NCBI RefSeq assembly: GCF_000733775.1 | Contig: NZ_JPOE01000002.1 | Location: 2,108,001 to 2,172,000 of the forward strand | DNA length: 64,000 nucleotides | Source of the DNA: Thiomonas sp. FB-Cd | GTDB lineage: Bacteria; Pseudomonadota; Gammaproteobacteria; Burkholderiales; Burkholderiaceae_C | Direction of reading: 5' to 3' | Part shown: piece by piece, positions 49,146 to 57,353 of the stretch | Layout of the letters: each line of letters opens with the position of its first letter | Position numbering within the stretch: the first letter of the stretch is position 1 | Notes under the pieces: generated by a model | The model's database searches: none | The model's input: only the letters and a program-made list of their open reading frames with translations | Told to the model about the DNA's origin: nothing | Made by a program: the position numbers and the translations under genes

Positions 49146-49553
49146 CTATAGAGCGACCATCATGTCTAGGCTGGCGTCAGGCGAGACCATCGCCACGCGC
49201 CCGCCCGGGATGCTCTGGAATTGCCGCACCGGTTTGTCTGTTCGGAGATCGATCACTTCGGTGGTCCCGGCGAAACTCGGGATGAAAGCCTGGTGGTCCT
49301 GCGCATTCACACCGACATAAAAGCTATTTCCCTTGGGTGTGCCAGCCTGGCCAAAAGCCACAACATGCGCCGCGCCTTTGGGCCAGCGCACCACCGCCAT
49401 CTTGCCCGGGCCACTCCCCATGGGTGGGGCTGGGAAGGCTCCGACCAAAAGCGCGGCGGTGCCTGCCGGGGAGGCATATACGGGAGCAGCGGGTACCCCC
49501 ACAGCCGTCAGTGCGACCAAGACGATGCTGGACAGACGCAAGCGGGGTTTCAT
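49146..49553 (-). pseudogene. Secreted protein N-terminus, truncated at an IS110 element
   Basis: 135 aa. A signal peptide (residues 1-28, cleavage after VYA) is followed by about 100 residues with weak beta-propeller character (YVGVNAQDHQAFIPSF, TTEVIDLRTDKPVRQF), like YncE-type surface proteins. The frame ends in DMMVAL where the IS110 copy C leader begins. The rest of the gene was not found in the window. Confidence 0.6.
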
Positions 49554-50104
49554 CGGGCAAAGCTCCTTAAGATTGGATGTCTTGGGTGCAAGACAGCTGC
49601 ATGAGCTCCAATGACCTGGAGCAAGCTCAAATCAGCCGACGTGAAGAGCAGCGAGCGCATACTCTCCACTGGATCGGTCGGATGAGGCTCCGGTTCCTGA
49701 CACCCCAATGGGCATTGAGGTGTATCCGCGTGTTTCCGTCGCTTGGGGCAAGGGTGTTGCGATCACATCACGCAAGCGTGGCGCTGTAGGAACCACAGCT
49801 CTTCCCGCGCAAGCGGTGGCCGCACGCGAAGGACAACGCGAGGGGCAACACCCATGCGCTGCACGCCGCTCGCGTGGATGATCTGGCCGAATCCGCTATG
49901 GCAACATCCCCAGCGCATCTGGTCGTCATCGAGACCGCGTCTTGCGAGCATTCACGCTTGCGTGGTTTGCGCTCTCGCACCCGGCTGGATCGACCATTGG
50001 GCGGTGACATCGCACCCTCAGCTTCCTGGCACCGATGCAGGCTGCTTTGGCCCTTGCCAGATCCTGACCGCCCCACCCCCAGCTGACTGTGCGGCTAGGG
50101 ACGG
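49554..50104. other. 550-bp region with no recognised gene
   Basis: Between the truncated secreted-protein gene and the ECF-type promoter at 50105. Several overlapping open frames exist on both strands but none has a family match or convincing codon pattern. It probably holds regulatory DNA for both sides and decayed sequence. Confidence 0.4.
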
Positions 50105-50133
50105 TGTCAGGAATGCACGCCGCCGGCGACCAA
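50105..50133 (+). promoter_or_regulatory. ECF-sigma promoter of the PCAP-peptide operon
   Basis: TGTCAGGAAT (50105-50114), 12 bp, CGACCAA (50127-50133), about 70 bp before the ATG at 50203. The same two boxes at the same spacing stand before the bufferin gene (57245-57273). GGAAT-type -35 and CGA-type -10 boxes are usual for ECF sigma factors, and an ECF sigma gene lies between the two sites. Confidence 0.7.
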
Positions 50134-50202
50134 ATACGCAAGGGATGGACTGTGCGCATGCCGCGCTCAGGCGACCTCCCGATTCGCCCCAAGGAGTTTG
50201 TC

Positions 50203-50460
50203 ATGCAATCACGCACCCGTCGTTCCCTGTCCCATGCCTTGCCCGCTCTCGCCGTTGCCGCTGCCATGGTCAGCCCGATGCCGACGGCACTGTCCTCCCT
50301 CGCACCCATTCAGGCTGCCCAGGCCGCGAGCAACCCCTGCGCCCCGGCGAGCCCTTGCGCCCCGGCGGGCAAGGTGTCCACCAAGATTGAGCACAAGGCT
50401 GCCAACCCCTGTGCGCCGACTGGCAAAAAGGCCATGAATCCGTGTGCTCCATCAAAGTGA
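50203..50460 (+). CDS. Small secreted peptide with four PCAP motifs
   Basis: 85 aa. A long signal peptide (residues 1 to ~42, cleavage after AQA) leaves a mature peptide of about 43 residues. Its only four cysteines are all in (N/S)PCAP motifs: NPCAP, SPCAP, NPCAP, NPCAP, in a Lys-rich chain with one His. No family is recognised. The pattern suggests metal binding or peptide modification. A predicted ECF promoter identical in form to that of bufA precedes it, so it may be a second bufferin-like or metallophore-like peptide; that is inference. A ribosome site (aaggag) lies 11 bp before the ATG at 50203. Confidence 0.75.
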   Translation: MQSRTRRSLSHALPALAVAAAMVSPMPTALSSLAPIQAAQAASNPCAPASPCAPAGKVSTKIEHKAANPCAPTGKKAMNPCAPSK

Positions 50461-50527
50461 ACGCTTGCCGGCTCGATGTCAGCGCCGCAAACCCCACAAG
50501 GATCGAAGAGGACAAGAGGATCCCGCC

Positions 50528-51688
50528 ATGAACGCGAAAGCCAGAACCCCACCGGCTCGATCCACCCGGATCGCTGGCAGAAAAGTTGAGCGGCCCAAGC
50601 TGCCTGGCCAAGTGGTTCTGGTGCTGCAAGGCGGCGGTGCCCTCGGCGCATACCAGGCGGGCGTCTACCAAGCCCTGTCCGAAGCGGGCATCGAACCCGA
50701 TTGGGTGATTGGCACCTCCATTGGCGCCGTGAATGGAGCAATCATCGCGGGCAGCGTTGCGTCGGAGAGGCTACAGCGGCTGAAAGCGTTCTGGCGCGCG
50801 GTATCGCATGGCGGCTGGCCTCGCTTCACCGGCAGCTGGTCCCGCCTGGAGTCCGTATTGCAAGGGGTTCCAGGGTTTTTTCACCCGAACCCTGCCGCAT
50901 GGCTCTACCCGGACATTGAACTCGGAGAAGAGGCGGCGGGGTATTACCGTGCCGACGCGCTTCGCAAAACCCTGGGCGGCTTGGTCGATACCCAGCAATT
51001 GAGCACTGGCACGATGCGGCTTACGCTCGGGGCGGTGAACGTGCGGAGCGGGCAAGTACGCTATTTCGATTCGCGCGATGAGCCCATCACCCTTGACCAT
51101 GTTTTGGCTTCGGGTGCACTACCACCCGCCTTCGCGCCCGTTCGCATCGGCGAGGAGCTGTACTGGGATGGTGGCATTGCGTCCAACACCCCCATCGAAG
51201 CTGTGTTCGACGACCGTCAGCGACATGACGCGCGCATCTTTGCAGTGCAGGTCTGGAATCCGCATGGCGAGGCACCAACCACCATGCGCCAAGTCTTCGC
51301 GCGCCATAAAGACATCCAGTTCGCCAGCCGCGCAGACAGCCATGTCATGCGGCCGAAGCAGTTGCACATGATGCGGCACATCATCCGCCAACTCGCCCAG
51401 TGCATGTCTCCCGCACAACGCGCCCGCAAGGATGTGGCAGAGATGCTGGATTACGGGTGCGGCACCACCATGCGCATCGTCAAGCTGCTCTCACCTGCGC
51501 TGGCAGGCGATGACCACACCAAAGATCTGGACTTCACGCCCGAGGGCATCGAAGCCCGTTGGCAGGCCGGCCATGCCGACACACAGCGAGCACTGCTGGC
51601 TGAACCCTGGCTTAAGCCTGTCGATCCGATCGAGGGCGTTGCCGTATACGACGTCTCTCTGCTGCAGCCGCAATCCGCGGCGGCTTGA
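50528..51688 (+). CDS. Patatin-like phospholipase
   Basis: 386 aa. The oxyanion-hole GGGALGAYQAG is near residue 40. The nucleophile elbow GTSIGAVNG follows at ~70, and the catalytic Asp is in YWDGGIASNTP (near 220). It hydrolyses acyl esters of lipids; no signal peptide is seen, so it is probably cytoplasmic or membrane-associated. The C-terminal part (DUF3734-like) includes KDLDFTPEGIEARW, a segment typical of bacterial patatins. Second gene of the PCAP operon, 67 bp after the peptide. Confidence 0.9.
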   Translation: MNAKARTPPARSTRIAGRKVERPKLPGQVVLVLQGGGALGAYQAGVYQALSEAGIEPDWVIGTSIGAVNGAIIAGSVASERLQRLKAFWRAVSHGGWPRFTGSWSRLESVLQGVPGFFHPNPAAWLYPDIELGEEAAGYYRADALRKTLGGLVDTQQLSTGTMRLTLGAVNVRSGQVRYFDSRDEPITLDHVLASGALPPAFAPVRIGEELYWDGGIASNTPIEAVFDDRQRHDARIFAVQVWNPHGEAPTTMRQVFARHKDIQFASRADSHVMRPKQLHMMRHIIRQLAQCMSPAQRARKDVAEMLDYGCGTTMRIVKLLSPALAGDDHTKDLDFTPEGIEARWQAGHADTQRALLAEPWLKPVDPIEGVAVYDVSLLQPQSAAA

Positions 51689-51706
51689 CGCCGCCACCAA
51701 GGAGCC

Positions 51707-52294
51707 ATGATGAAGCGCAACCTCTTCCTTTTGATGGTCCTGGCCAATCTGGCCTGGGTGCAGTCTCCCGTCTGGGCGGCGTCGCCCAGTGCCGAGCAAC
51801 TGGCTGCCCGCATGCTGGACCGTATTCATGAGGCCACGGCCGTACCCGAAGGTCAAGGTCAGCGGGTGGTCAATATTTTTTTCGATCCCGACTGCCCTTA
51901 CTGCCACAAGCTCTACAACGATCTGCGCCCCTGGGTCGGCAAGGACAACCTGCAACTGCGCTGGATTCCCGTCGCTGTTCTTACTCCAAGCAGCATGACC
52001 AAGGCCGCGGCCATCCTGCAAGCACCGAACCGGTTGCAGGCCTTCTATGAGAACGAAAACAACTACGACTTGAACGCCAGCGGCTCTCCGGGCGGAGGCA
52101 TCGATCCGGCCAAGGTCGTCGAGCCCCAGACCCGCAAATGGATTGATGCGAACGACGCGGTGCTCAAGCGCGCCGGAATCTACTACGCCATCCCGCTGGT
52201 GGTATTCAGCGATAAGGCTGGCAAGGCTGAATTGTTCATCGGCGCACCGCAGTCCGCCGATCAGCTGAGGGCCATGCTCGCATCCGTGCGGTGA
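51707..52294 (+). CDS. Secreted thioredoxin-fold protein (DsbC/DsbG-like)
   Basis: 195 aa. A signal peptide (residues 1-25, cleavage after VWA) is followed by a thioredoxin fold with active site DPDCPYCHKL (CPYC) near residue 60. LRWIPVAVLTPSSMTKAAAIL and a cis-Pro loop YYAIPLVVF fit DsbC/DsbG catalytic domains, but the N-terminal dimerisation domain is missing. Likely a periplasmic disulfide isomerase or reductase, which could keep the Cys-rich PCAP peptide in the right redox state. 18 bp after the patatin gene. Confidence 0.88.
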   Translation: MMKRNLFLLMVLANLAWVQSPVWAASPSAEQLAARMLDRIHEATAVPEGQGQRVVNIFFDPDCPYCHKLYNDLRPWVGKDNLQLRWIPVAVLTPSSMTKAAAILQAPNRLQAFYENENNYDLNASGSPGGGIDPAKVVEPQTRKWIDANDAVLKRAGIYYAIPLVVFSDKAGKAELFIGAPQSADQLRAMLASVR

Positions 52295-52337
52295 CATCTC
52301 GTTGAGCCTGGCGCCGAGCGCGTCGAGAAGAAACGTT

Positions 52338-52943
52338 ATGAATCGTCTCTTGTCAGCGACCGGTTCCGCTCTGGCGCGCTATCTGTCTGCACCCAGCCAT
52401 TGCGCTCCGGTACGCCCCCCGACAAACCTGCAACACCTCAAAGCCAGGATCCGACCGGGCGACGTCTTGCTGGTCGAAGGCCGAAGCCGTTTCAGCAGCG
52501 CCATCAAATACCTGACCCACTCGGTGTGGTCGCACGCAGCCCTGTATGTCGGCCCGCTTGATGGGTCGGCGCCACAGGACGACCACAGCCCATGCTTTGT
52601 CGAAGCTGATGTCATCGAAGGTGTGCGCGCTGTGGGCATTGCCGAATTCGCCGGTTACAACGTACGGCTATGTCGGCCTGTCGCGCTGCGAACGGACGAT
52701 GTGGTGCACGTCGTGGCCGAAGCGCGTGGCCGGATCGGGCATCGCTACGATCTGCGCCACATCATCGATCTGCTGCGCTATCTACTGCCCACACCGCCAG
52801 TGCCGGGACGCTGGCGCCGACGCATGCTCGCCCTTGGCAGTGGCGACCCGACGCGAGCCATCTGTTCCAGCTTGATCGCGCAATCCTTTCAGGCCGTTCG
52901 TTATCCCATTCTGCCGCAGATCGAGACGATTCGGTCCGACGAA
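52338..52943 (+). pseudogene. YiiX-type permuted papain-like hydrolase, 5' part (interrupted)
   Basis: 202 residues to the insertion, from MNRLLSATGSAL at 52338. RPGDVLLVEGRSRFSSAIKY (split: RPGDVLLVEG, SAIKYLTHSVWSHAAL) contains the family His of the permuted NlpC/P60 triad. AICSSLIAQSFQ contains the Cys. After PQIETIRSDE the frame runs into TnpB right-end DNA, whose TGA ends it. The missing C-terminus is found at 55929-56144. The gene was the fourth in the PCAP operon; it lacks the catalytic context of an intact enzyme now. Confidence 0.8.
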
Positions 52944-52966
52944 TGAACTCTCCCGCCACTAAACCG
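52944..52966 (-). ncRNA. Right end / omega-RNA 3' tail of TnpB element 2, detached
   Basis: gtttagtggcgggagagttca is the scaffold end of the omega RNA; the guide would be the following bases in the YiiX gene (ttcgtcggaccg...). IS110 copy B separates it by about 1.5 kb from tnpB, so a functional guide RNA can probably no longer be made from this copy. Confidence 0.5.
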
Positions 52967-52984
52967 CTTATATGGATGCCTCCC

Positions 52985-53258
52985 GGATAGCAAGCAGATT
53001 TTGCTTGTGATGAGAAGAAGTCGGCTGCGTCCTTATATCCGGCCTCATTGCAGTTGCCCAGTTGCCTGGGATCTGCGGGCCCCGATGCTTATTCGCTGGC
53101 GAACACCTCATCTCTCGCGAGGACTTTTTACGTCCGAGCGGTTTACCAGGTTTTGCTCACCCGCGGTCTGACCACTTTCACATCACTTCGCTTGTGCTGC
53201 CTGCTATCTATTCACACCTCCTGTCAGCGGATTGGCACCATTGTTTGGCGCCGGCGAT
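52985..53258 (-). ncRNA. Candidate bridge/seekRNA of IS110 element B
   Basis: Non-coding stretch between the transposase stop and the left repeat. Core blocks match copy A (agtcggctgcg, ccttatatccggcctc, ggccccgatg, cctcatctc) while the loops differ. It contains a hairpin caagca-gattt-tgcttg near 53000 and a ggac/gtcc hairpin near 53123. The loops should hold target- and donor-pairing sequences; ends not fixed. Confidence 0.5.
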
Positions 53259-54335
53259 TCACGCCATTTCGGGTTTCACACTCACATGGTTGCTTTCATA
53301 CTCCTGCGCTTTGGCAGTAAGTGCCCAGATCGTTCTCGCCATCTTGGCTGCCTGCGCCACGCAGACGACATTCGAATGGCGTCGTACTTTCAGCCCCGCC
53401 ATCCAGGGACTTGGTTGCCTGACGTTGTGCACTACGCCTCTGGCACCATTGACCAGCAGGGTACGTAGGTAGGTGTCCCCTCGTTTGGAGATGCTGCCCA
53501 GCCGAACTTTGCCACCGGTGCCACTTTGTGACGGCACAAGGCCCAGCCAGGCACAGAATTCACGTCCGGACTTGAATGCGCTGGCTTCCCCCATGGTTGC
53601 TATGGCCGCTGTGGCGGTCAGCAATCCGACGCCTGGAATCTTGGCAATGCGCTGCATCTGGGGGTCTTGCTGGAGTTGCAATTTCAGTCGACCCTCTATG
53701 GCCAGAATGTCCACTTCAAAAGCCTTGACACGCATGACCTGCTCCCGCAAGCTGTCGACGACCACCTGCGGGAGGGTGCTTGCCAGCGCCTCAAGTGCCG
53801 ACTCAATTTCGCTGAACAGCGCTTTATCGCCCTTGGCGAAGGTGGCTCCGAATTCGTAGAGTAACCCTCGCAGTGCATTGGTCTGCATGATTCGCATCTT
53901 CATCAGTGCCTGACGCTGCCGGTGCAATGTCAACGTCGCCTGCTGAGCTACTGATTTGATGCCCACAAACTTGACACCAGGTTGCTGCACCGCCAGCCAG
54001 ATGGCGCGTGCGTCCGTGGCGTCGGTTTTGTTTCCGCTGACAAATGGGCGAACCACTTTGGCGTGCAGAAGTCGCACGGTATGGCCCAAAGAGCGCAACG
54101 CCCGTGCCCAGTAGTGTCCACTGCCGCAAGCCTCGATGGCGATCAGGCTGGGCCTGCGGTTGGCGAAGTGTTCTAGCACCTTTGCCCGCTTGATTTGCAC
54201 GTTGGAGATTTCGCCGGTCTCCATGTCGACGCTGTGCAGTTGAAACACCTTCTGCGCAATGTCCAGGCCGACCACCTGCTGCCCGGCCATCGTGCCAATC
54301 ACTTGTCCCGCGTGCATCCCAGTATTACGACTCAT
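53259..54335 (-). CDS. IS110-family transposase, copy B
   Basis: 358 aa from MSRNTGMHAGQVIGTM at 54335. It has the same layout as copy A and is clearly related but not identical, so the two are different IS species, not a recent duplication. DEDD residues: VVGLDIAQKVF, IAIEACGS, NKTDATDARAI. The Transposase_20 domain carries IPGVGLLTATA and FCAWLGLVPSQSG. Appears intact. Confidence 0.93.
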   Translation of the reverse strand: MSRNTGMHAGQVIGTMAGQQVVGLDIAQKVFQLHSVDMETGEISNVQIKRAKVLEHFANRRPSLIAIEACGSGHYWARALRSLGHTVRLLHAKVVRPFVSGNKTDATDARAIWLAVQQPGVKFVGIKSVAQQATLTLHRQRQALMKMRIMQTNALRGLLYEFGATFAKGDKALFSEIESALEALASTLPQVVVDSLREQVMRVKAFEVDILAIEGRLKLQLQQDPQMQRIAKIPGVGLLTATAAIATMGEASAFKSGREFCAWLGLVPSQSGTGGKVRLGSISKRGDTYLRTLLVNGARGVVHNVRQPSPWMAGLKVRRHSNVVCVAQAAKMARTIWALTAKAQEYESNHVSVKPEMA

Positions 54336-54453
54336 GATGGATCCTCTGTGGTGTTGGTGAAGACGGTGGTCTATCACTTCTTGGGCGCTTTGATGCCGTA
54401 TCCAGCAGAGGATTCACCCGCAACTCGGGACTTCTCTACTGACCAACGGCTGT

Positions 54454-55791
54454 TCAGGCTTTGTGCCCAATCCACTGCCCAGCCCGAAGGAGGGAGGCAT
54501 CCATAGCATCTTGCGCGGTTGTCGTGGGGGTTTCGCGGGTCACAGACTTCGACTTGCCACGTTGCCATGGCAGAGGTTTCGGTCTCGCCGCAACGCCCGT
54601 CCCAGGCGTGTCCTGCGTGTTGTGCGCGTCGATGAGAACCACCATTGCGCTGTTGCGGTCGCGCGGGGCCGTGTGCCCGCAGTGCGGGCACACATGCACA
54701 CGCTGCGCCAACGTCTTGGGAGCGAGTTCCCAGCACGCCGCGCAGCGCTGCGACGGTTTGAGCTGGCGCGTATTGCTCAGATGCAGCCGCGTACCAGCTT
54801 CTTCAGCTTTGTACGCGAGCATCGGATGCGCCATGCCGAACCCCGCCGAGAGAATCTCCCGGTTGAGTCCGGCCTTCTGCCGCACGCGACGGCCCGGTGC
54901 ATCCACCGTGCCCTTCGCGCTGCGGCTCATGGTCTTCGGAGCCAGTTGCTCGGTCGCCAGGACGGCGCATTGCCGCACCATCCTGGTTGTTTCCTTGTGC
55001 ACGAAGTCCCGGCGCAGATTGGAAATCCGGTCGTGCAGTTGTGCGATGCGACGCCCGAGCCGTTTGAAGCGCAGCGATCCCTTCTTCTTCCTGGCGCGCT
55101 GCCGCTGCAGCGCGGCAAGGCGCGGCAGTTCTTCACGCAGCCAGCGGGGATTCGCAATGATCTGTCCATCGTCGAACGTCGCCCAGTCGGTGACGCCGAA
55201 GTCCACGCCTCGGCGCATGCAGTCCGTGCGCTGCCGCGCGCACGCTTCTTCGGGCACGCGCAGCGTCACCGACACGAACCACTGATCGTTGCTGCGCGTG
55301 AGCGTGATGTCGTTAGGCTTCGCGTCAGCGCCGAAGCGATGCTGCCCACGCGCCCGGATGGACATGGCGGATGGACCACTGCCGATGCGCAGGGTTGCGC
55401 CGCTGCCGCCATGCTGCATGAGCTTCCAGCCAGCCGGGTCGGGATAGGCGAAGCCGGAGAACCGCATGCTGGATTTGAATCGCGAGAATCCGGGCGTCTG
55501 CCCCGCCTTGACGCGGCGAAAGAACGACTGGAAGGCGAGATCGAGCCGCCGCAGCGTCTGCTGCAAGGCATGACTGCCAAGCGCGATGAACTCGGGCCGA
55601 TCGGCCTTGATCTGAGGCAGGACGTTCTGCTGGTCGAAGTAGCTGATCGACTTGCCGGCCTTGTGCCAGGCGTCGATGCGCTCTTCGAGCGCCGCGTTGT
55701 ACAACTCGCAGTGCAGCCGCGTCCACGCCTCCGGCTGCGCCATCTGCGCGGCATTGGGATACAGCTTGAGCGTGACTTTGCGCCGTTTCAT
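54454..55791 (-). CDS. tnpB: TnpB RNA-guided endonuclease, copy 2 (IS110-derived tail)
   Basis: 445 aa as read. The N-terminal OrfB domain is RKVTLKLYPNAAQM. The RuvC acids are in GVDFGVTDWATF (Asp), AVLATEQLAP (Glu) and APRDRNSAMVV (Asp); the zinc finger is CAACW and CPHCGH. Catalytic parts are complete. The last ~18 residues (from DAMDAS) are read into IS110 copy B; the native end would have continued into the right end as in the 24737 remnant. The nuclease may be intact but its guide RNA is cut off by the IS110. Confidence 0.88.
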   Translation of the reverse strand: MKRRKVTLKLYPNAAQMAQPEAWTRLHCELYNAALEERIDAWHKAGKSISYFDQQNVLPQIKADRPEFIALGSHALQQTLRRLDLAFQSFFRRVKAGQTPGFSRFKSSMRFSGFAYPDPAGWKLMQHGGSGATLRIGSGPSAMSIRARGQHRFGADAKPNDITLTRSNDQWFVSVTLRVPEEACARQRTDCMRRGVDFGVTDWATFDDGQIIANPRWLREELPRLAALQRQRARKKKGSLRFKRLGRRIAQLHDRISNLRRDFVHKETTRMVRQCAVLATEQLAPKTMSRSAKGTVDAPGRRVRQKAGLNREILSAGFGMAHPMLAYKAEEAGTRLHLSNTRQLKPSQRCAACWELAPKTLAQRVHVCPHCGHTAPRDRNSAMVVLIDAHNTQDTPGTGVAARPKPLPWQRGKSKSVTRETPTTTAQDAMDASLLRAGQWIGHKA

Positions 55792-55928
55792 ACTGGTATT
55801 TTATCCAGCCTGGAGAGGAACAACAAGCGAAACCCGCCCGCTTGACCCCCTCCTGCCCGGTCGGCTTCGCCTGAGCGACGCTGTGCGTCGGGCCGGGCGA
55901 GGAAGGGGAATGCGCGGGCATTAGTTCA

Positions 55929-56144
55929 AACTGCACGGCATGTCAACGCGAGCAATGGCATATTCGCCACAACAGTCTGTTCGTGCCGGCCGACTTTGAT
56001 CTCTCACCCTATTTCGCCATCGTCAAACCCGAAGCCGACGTAGCACTCGATTACCGCGCCCTGCCATGGGTCTCGATGCTGGACGCCGATCTCGTGCCAG
56101 CACTGCAAGACTCCGCCCACGCAACAGCGGACGTGCCTCGATAG
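55929..56144 (+). pseudogene. YiiX-type hydrolase, 3' part
   Basis: In frame with the TAG at 56142-56144: NCTACQREQWHIRHNSLF, then VPADFDLSPYFAIVKPEADV and LDYRALPW. This is the usual C-terminal end of bacterial YiiX-like hydrolases (RHxSL...DFDxSPYF) and it continues the 5' part that ends at 52943. Together they give about 270 residues. No start codon or ribosome site precedes it. Confidence 0.75.
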
Positions 56145-56342
56145 ATAGGACGGACGCGCGCACGGATGAGGTTGACATGCCACAAGCATGAGCCAAACGG
56201 TGACGGCCTTGCGCCGGAACACGGTTCCGCCCAGAGCCGCAAGCGCCGGGACGCGTAATCGAGCAGTGGCGGCCTGTGTTGTTTCCAGCCACGGCAAAGC
56301 TGATCGGCTTGGCGACTCGCCAGGGTGTGCAAGCAGCTCAGC
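56145..56342. other. Gap between the YiiX remnant and the anti-sigma gene
   Basis: About 200 bp, convergent gene ends on both sides. No gene and no clear hairpin with a T-run was seen. Confidence 0.4.
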
Positions 56343-56558
56343 TTATTTTGGCTCGTCCGAATCGCTGTCCCGGTAATTCCGCCAGTTGCTCATCGCCTGG
56401 CGCATGGTCAGAACCTGCTTCTCAAAGCGGGGGCAAGCTTCACACATCAGGAAATGCAAGCGGATCGCCCATCGCTCCGCAAAGCTGAGCGCTCTGTCCT
56501 CTCGCGCGAGAACAAATGCGGAAATTTCGCGGCAAGAGCGGAGTGTGGTGAGTTTCAC
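56343..56558 (-). CDS. Zinc-finger anti-sigma factor
   Basis: 71 aa from the GTG at 56558, which overlaps the sigma stop (GTGA). It has the ZAS-type motif HFLMCEAC (His-x3-Cys-x2-Cys) near residue 38 with helices before it (SCREISAFVLAREDRALSF). Short cytoplasmic anti-sigma factors like this accompany bufferin sigma factors; metal or oxidation of the Cys residues could release the sigma. No membrane segment is seen. Confidence 0.83.
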   Translation of the reverse strand: MKLTTLRSCREISAFVLAREDRALSFAERWAIRLHFLMCEACPRFEKQVLTMRQAMSNWRNYRDSDSDEPK

Positions 56559-57139
56559 GATGAGGATGGTCCGAACCAGTTGAGTTGCAGACATTCTCGA
56601 AGGCGTAAGCGAGCACGTGAGAGCATCTGCCACACATTGGTCGGAGAAATGCGCAATTCCTGACAGATGGCCTTGGTGTCGAGCTCCAACCATTCGCGCA
56701 TCAAGAACACGCGGCCAATTTGCCCCGGCAGAAGTTCCATGCACGTCTCGAGTACTTCGAAAAACTGGCGCTGCTGGAGCGCTGCGGCGGGAGCATCCCA
56801 GTTTTGCGGCACGGTCTGGAAATGGCCGTCCGCCTTGAACATTAAATCTTCGAGTGGGTCGTCGTTTTCGTCACTGTCATATCCGCACTCACGCTGGCGT
56901 AGGCGTAGCTGGTCGAGCACTTTGTGCTTGAGGATGCCGACCACCCACGTCTTGAATTGCGATTTGCCTGAAAAACGCGCGGCGCCTTCCAAGGCCGCCA
57001 GCAATGTCTCTGAGACCGCATCTTCCGCCCAGGAGAGATTGCGCAACTGCAGTTGCGCCAAGCGCAGCAGTGTTGGGCGCAGCGCCTCGATGCGAGCATG
57101 GAGTTCCGCGGAATCGTTGGTGGCTGCTTTGGTGGGCAT
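56555..57139 (-). CDS. ECF sigma factor of the bufferin locus
   Basis: 194 aa from MPTKAATNDS at 57139; an earlier ATG at 57184 is possible. Region 2: LRNLSWAEDAVSETLLAALEG and FKTWVVGILKHKVLDQLR (split as FKTWVVGIL and KHKVLDQLR). Region 4: LLPGQIGRVFLMREWLELDTK and ISPTNVWQMLSRARLRLREC. Divergent from bufA (215 bp) and translationally coupled to the anti-sigma. The two TGTCAGGAAT...CGACCAA promoters on either side are its likely targets. Confidence 0.9.
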   Translation of the reverse strand: MPTKAATNDSAELHARIEALRPTLLRLAQLQLRNLSWAEDAVSETLLAALEGAARFSGKSQFKTWVVGILKHKVLDQLRLRQRECGYDSDENDDPLEDLMFKADGHFQTVPQNWDAPAAALQQRQFFEVLETCMELLPGQIGRVFLMREWLELDTKAICQELRISPTNVWQMLSRARLRLRECLQLNWFGPSSS

Positions 57140-57244
57140 GGGCAAGTCGATCAGTACGCCGGGCGCTGCGCCGCATTCTTCCATAGGCCCGCATCGCACG
57201 CTCGACAAGGGCCCTGGTCACGGGTTTACCCCAGTGCATTGCGT

Positions 57245-57273
57245 TGTCAGGAATCGCCAATCAGGCCGACCAA
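57245..57273 (+). promoter_or_regulatory. ECF-sigma promoter of the bufferin operon
   Basis: TGTCAGGAAT (57245-57254), 12 bp, CGACCAA (57267-57273), 80 bp before the bufA ATG. Identical boxes and spacing at 50105-50133. No third copy was noticed in the window. Confidence 0.72.
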
Positions 57274-57353
57274 GATGCAACCCGGTCACCAAAGCTCCGG
57301 GGCCTTGCGGGTGCATAGCCTGCTTCACCATCCATCTTCTCAGGAGATACACC

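Larger units (their letters stand above)
52972..54504 (-). mobile_element. IS110-family element (IS1111-like), copy B
   Basis: About 1.53 kb between the same subterminal repeats as copy A: atggatgcctccc (52972-52984) and gggaggcatccat (54492-54504). The transposase is on the minus strand with about 270 bp of non-coding DNA 3' of it. It inserted in the right end of TnpB element 2: the intact remnant reads gcaagaggttaggtttagcgg, here split as gcaaga...cggtttagtgg. Confidence 0.88.
52944..55928 (-). mobile_element. TnpB element 2 (IS200/IS605 type), itself split by IS110 copy B
   Basis: The element lies inside the YiiX gene. Its right end (gtttagtggcgggagagttca on the minus strand, 52944-52966) and its tnpB (54454-55791) are separated by the IS110 element at 52972-54504. 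The left end after the tnpB start contains a large inverted repeat (about 55850-55905: cctgcccggtcgg...gggccgggcgagg). The remnant at 24737-25210 has the same right end. No TnpA is present. Boundaries at the 55900s are estimates. Confidence 0.7.

Noticed and set aside
50330..50460. PCAP-coding repeats as a CRISPR or DNA repeat array
   Set aside because: The repeats are short, irregularly spaced and in frame with a good signal peptide, so they are protein repeats.
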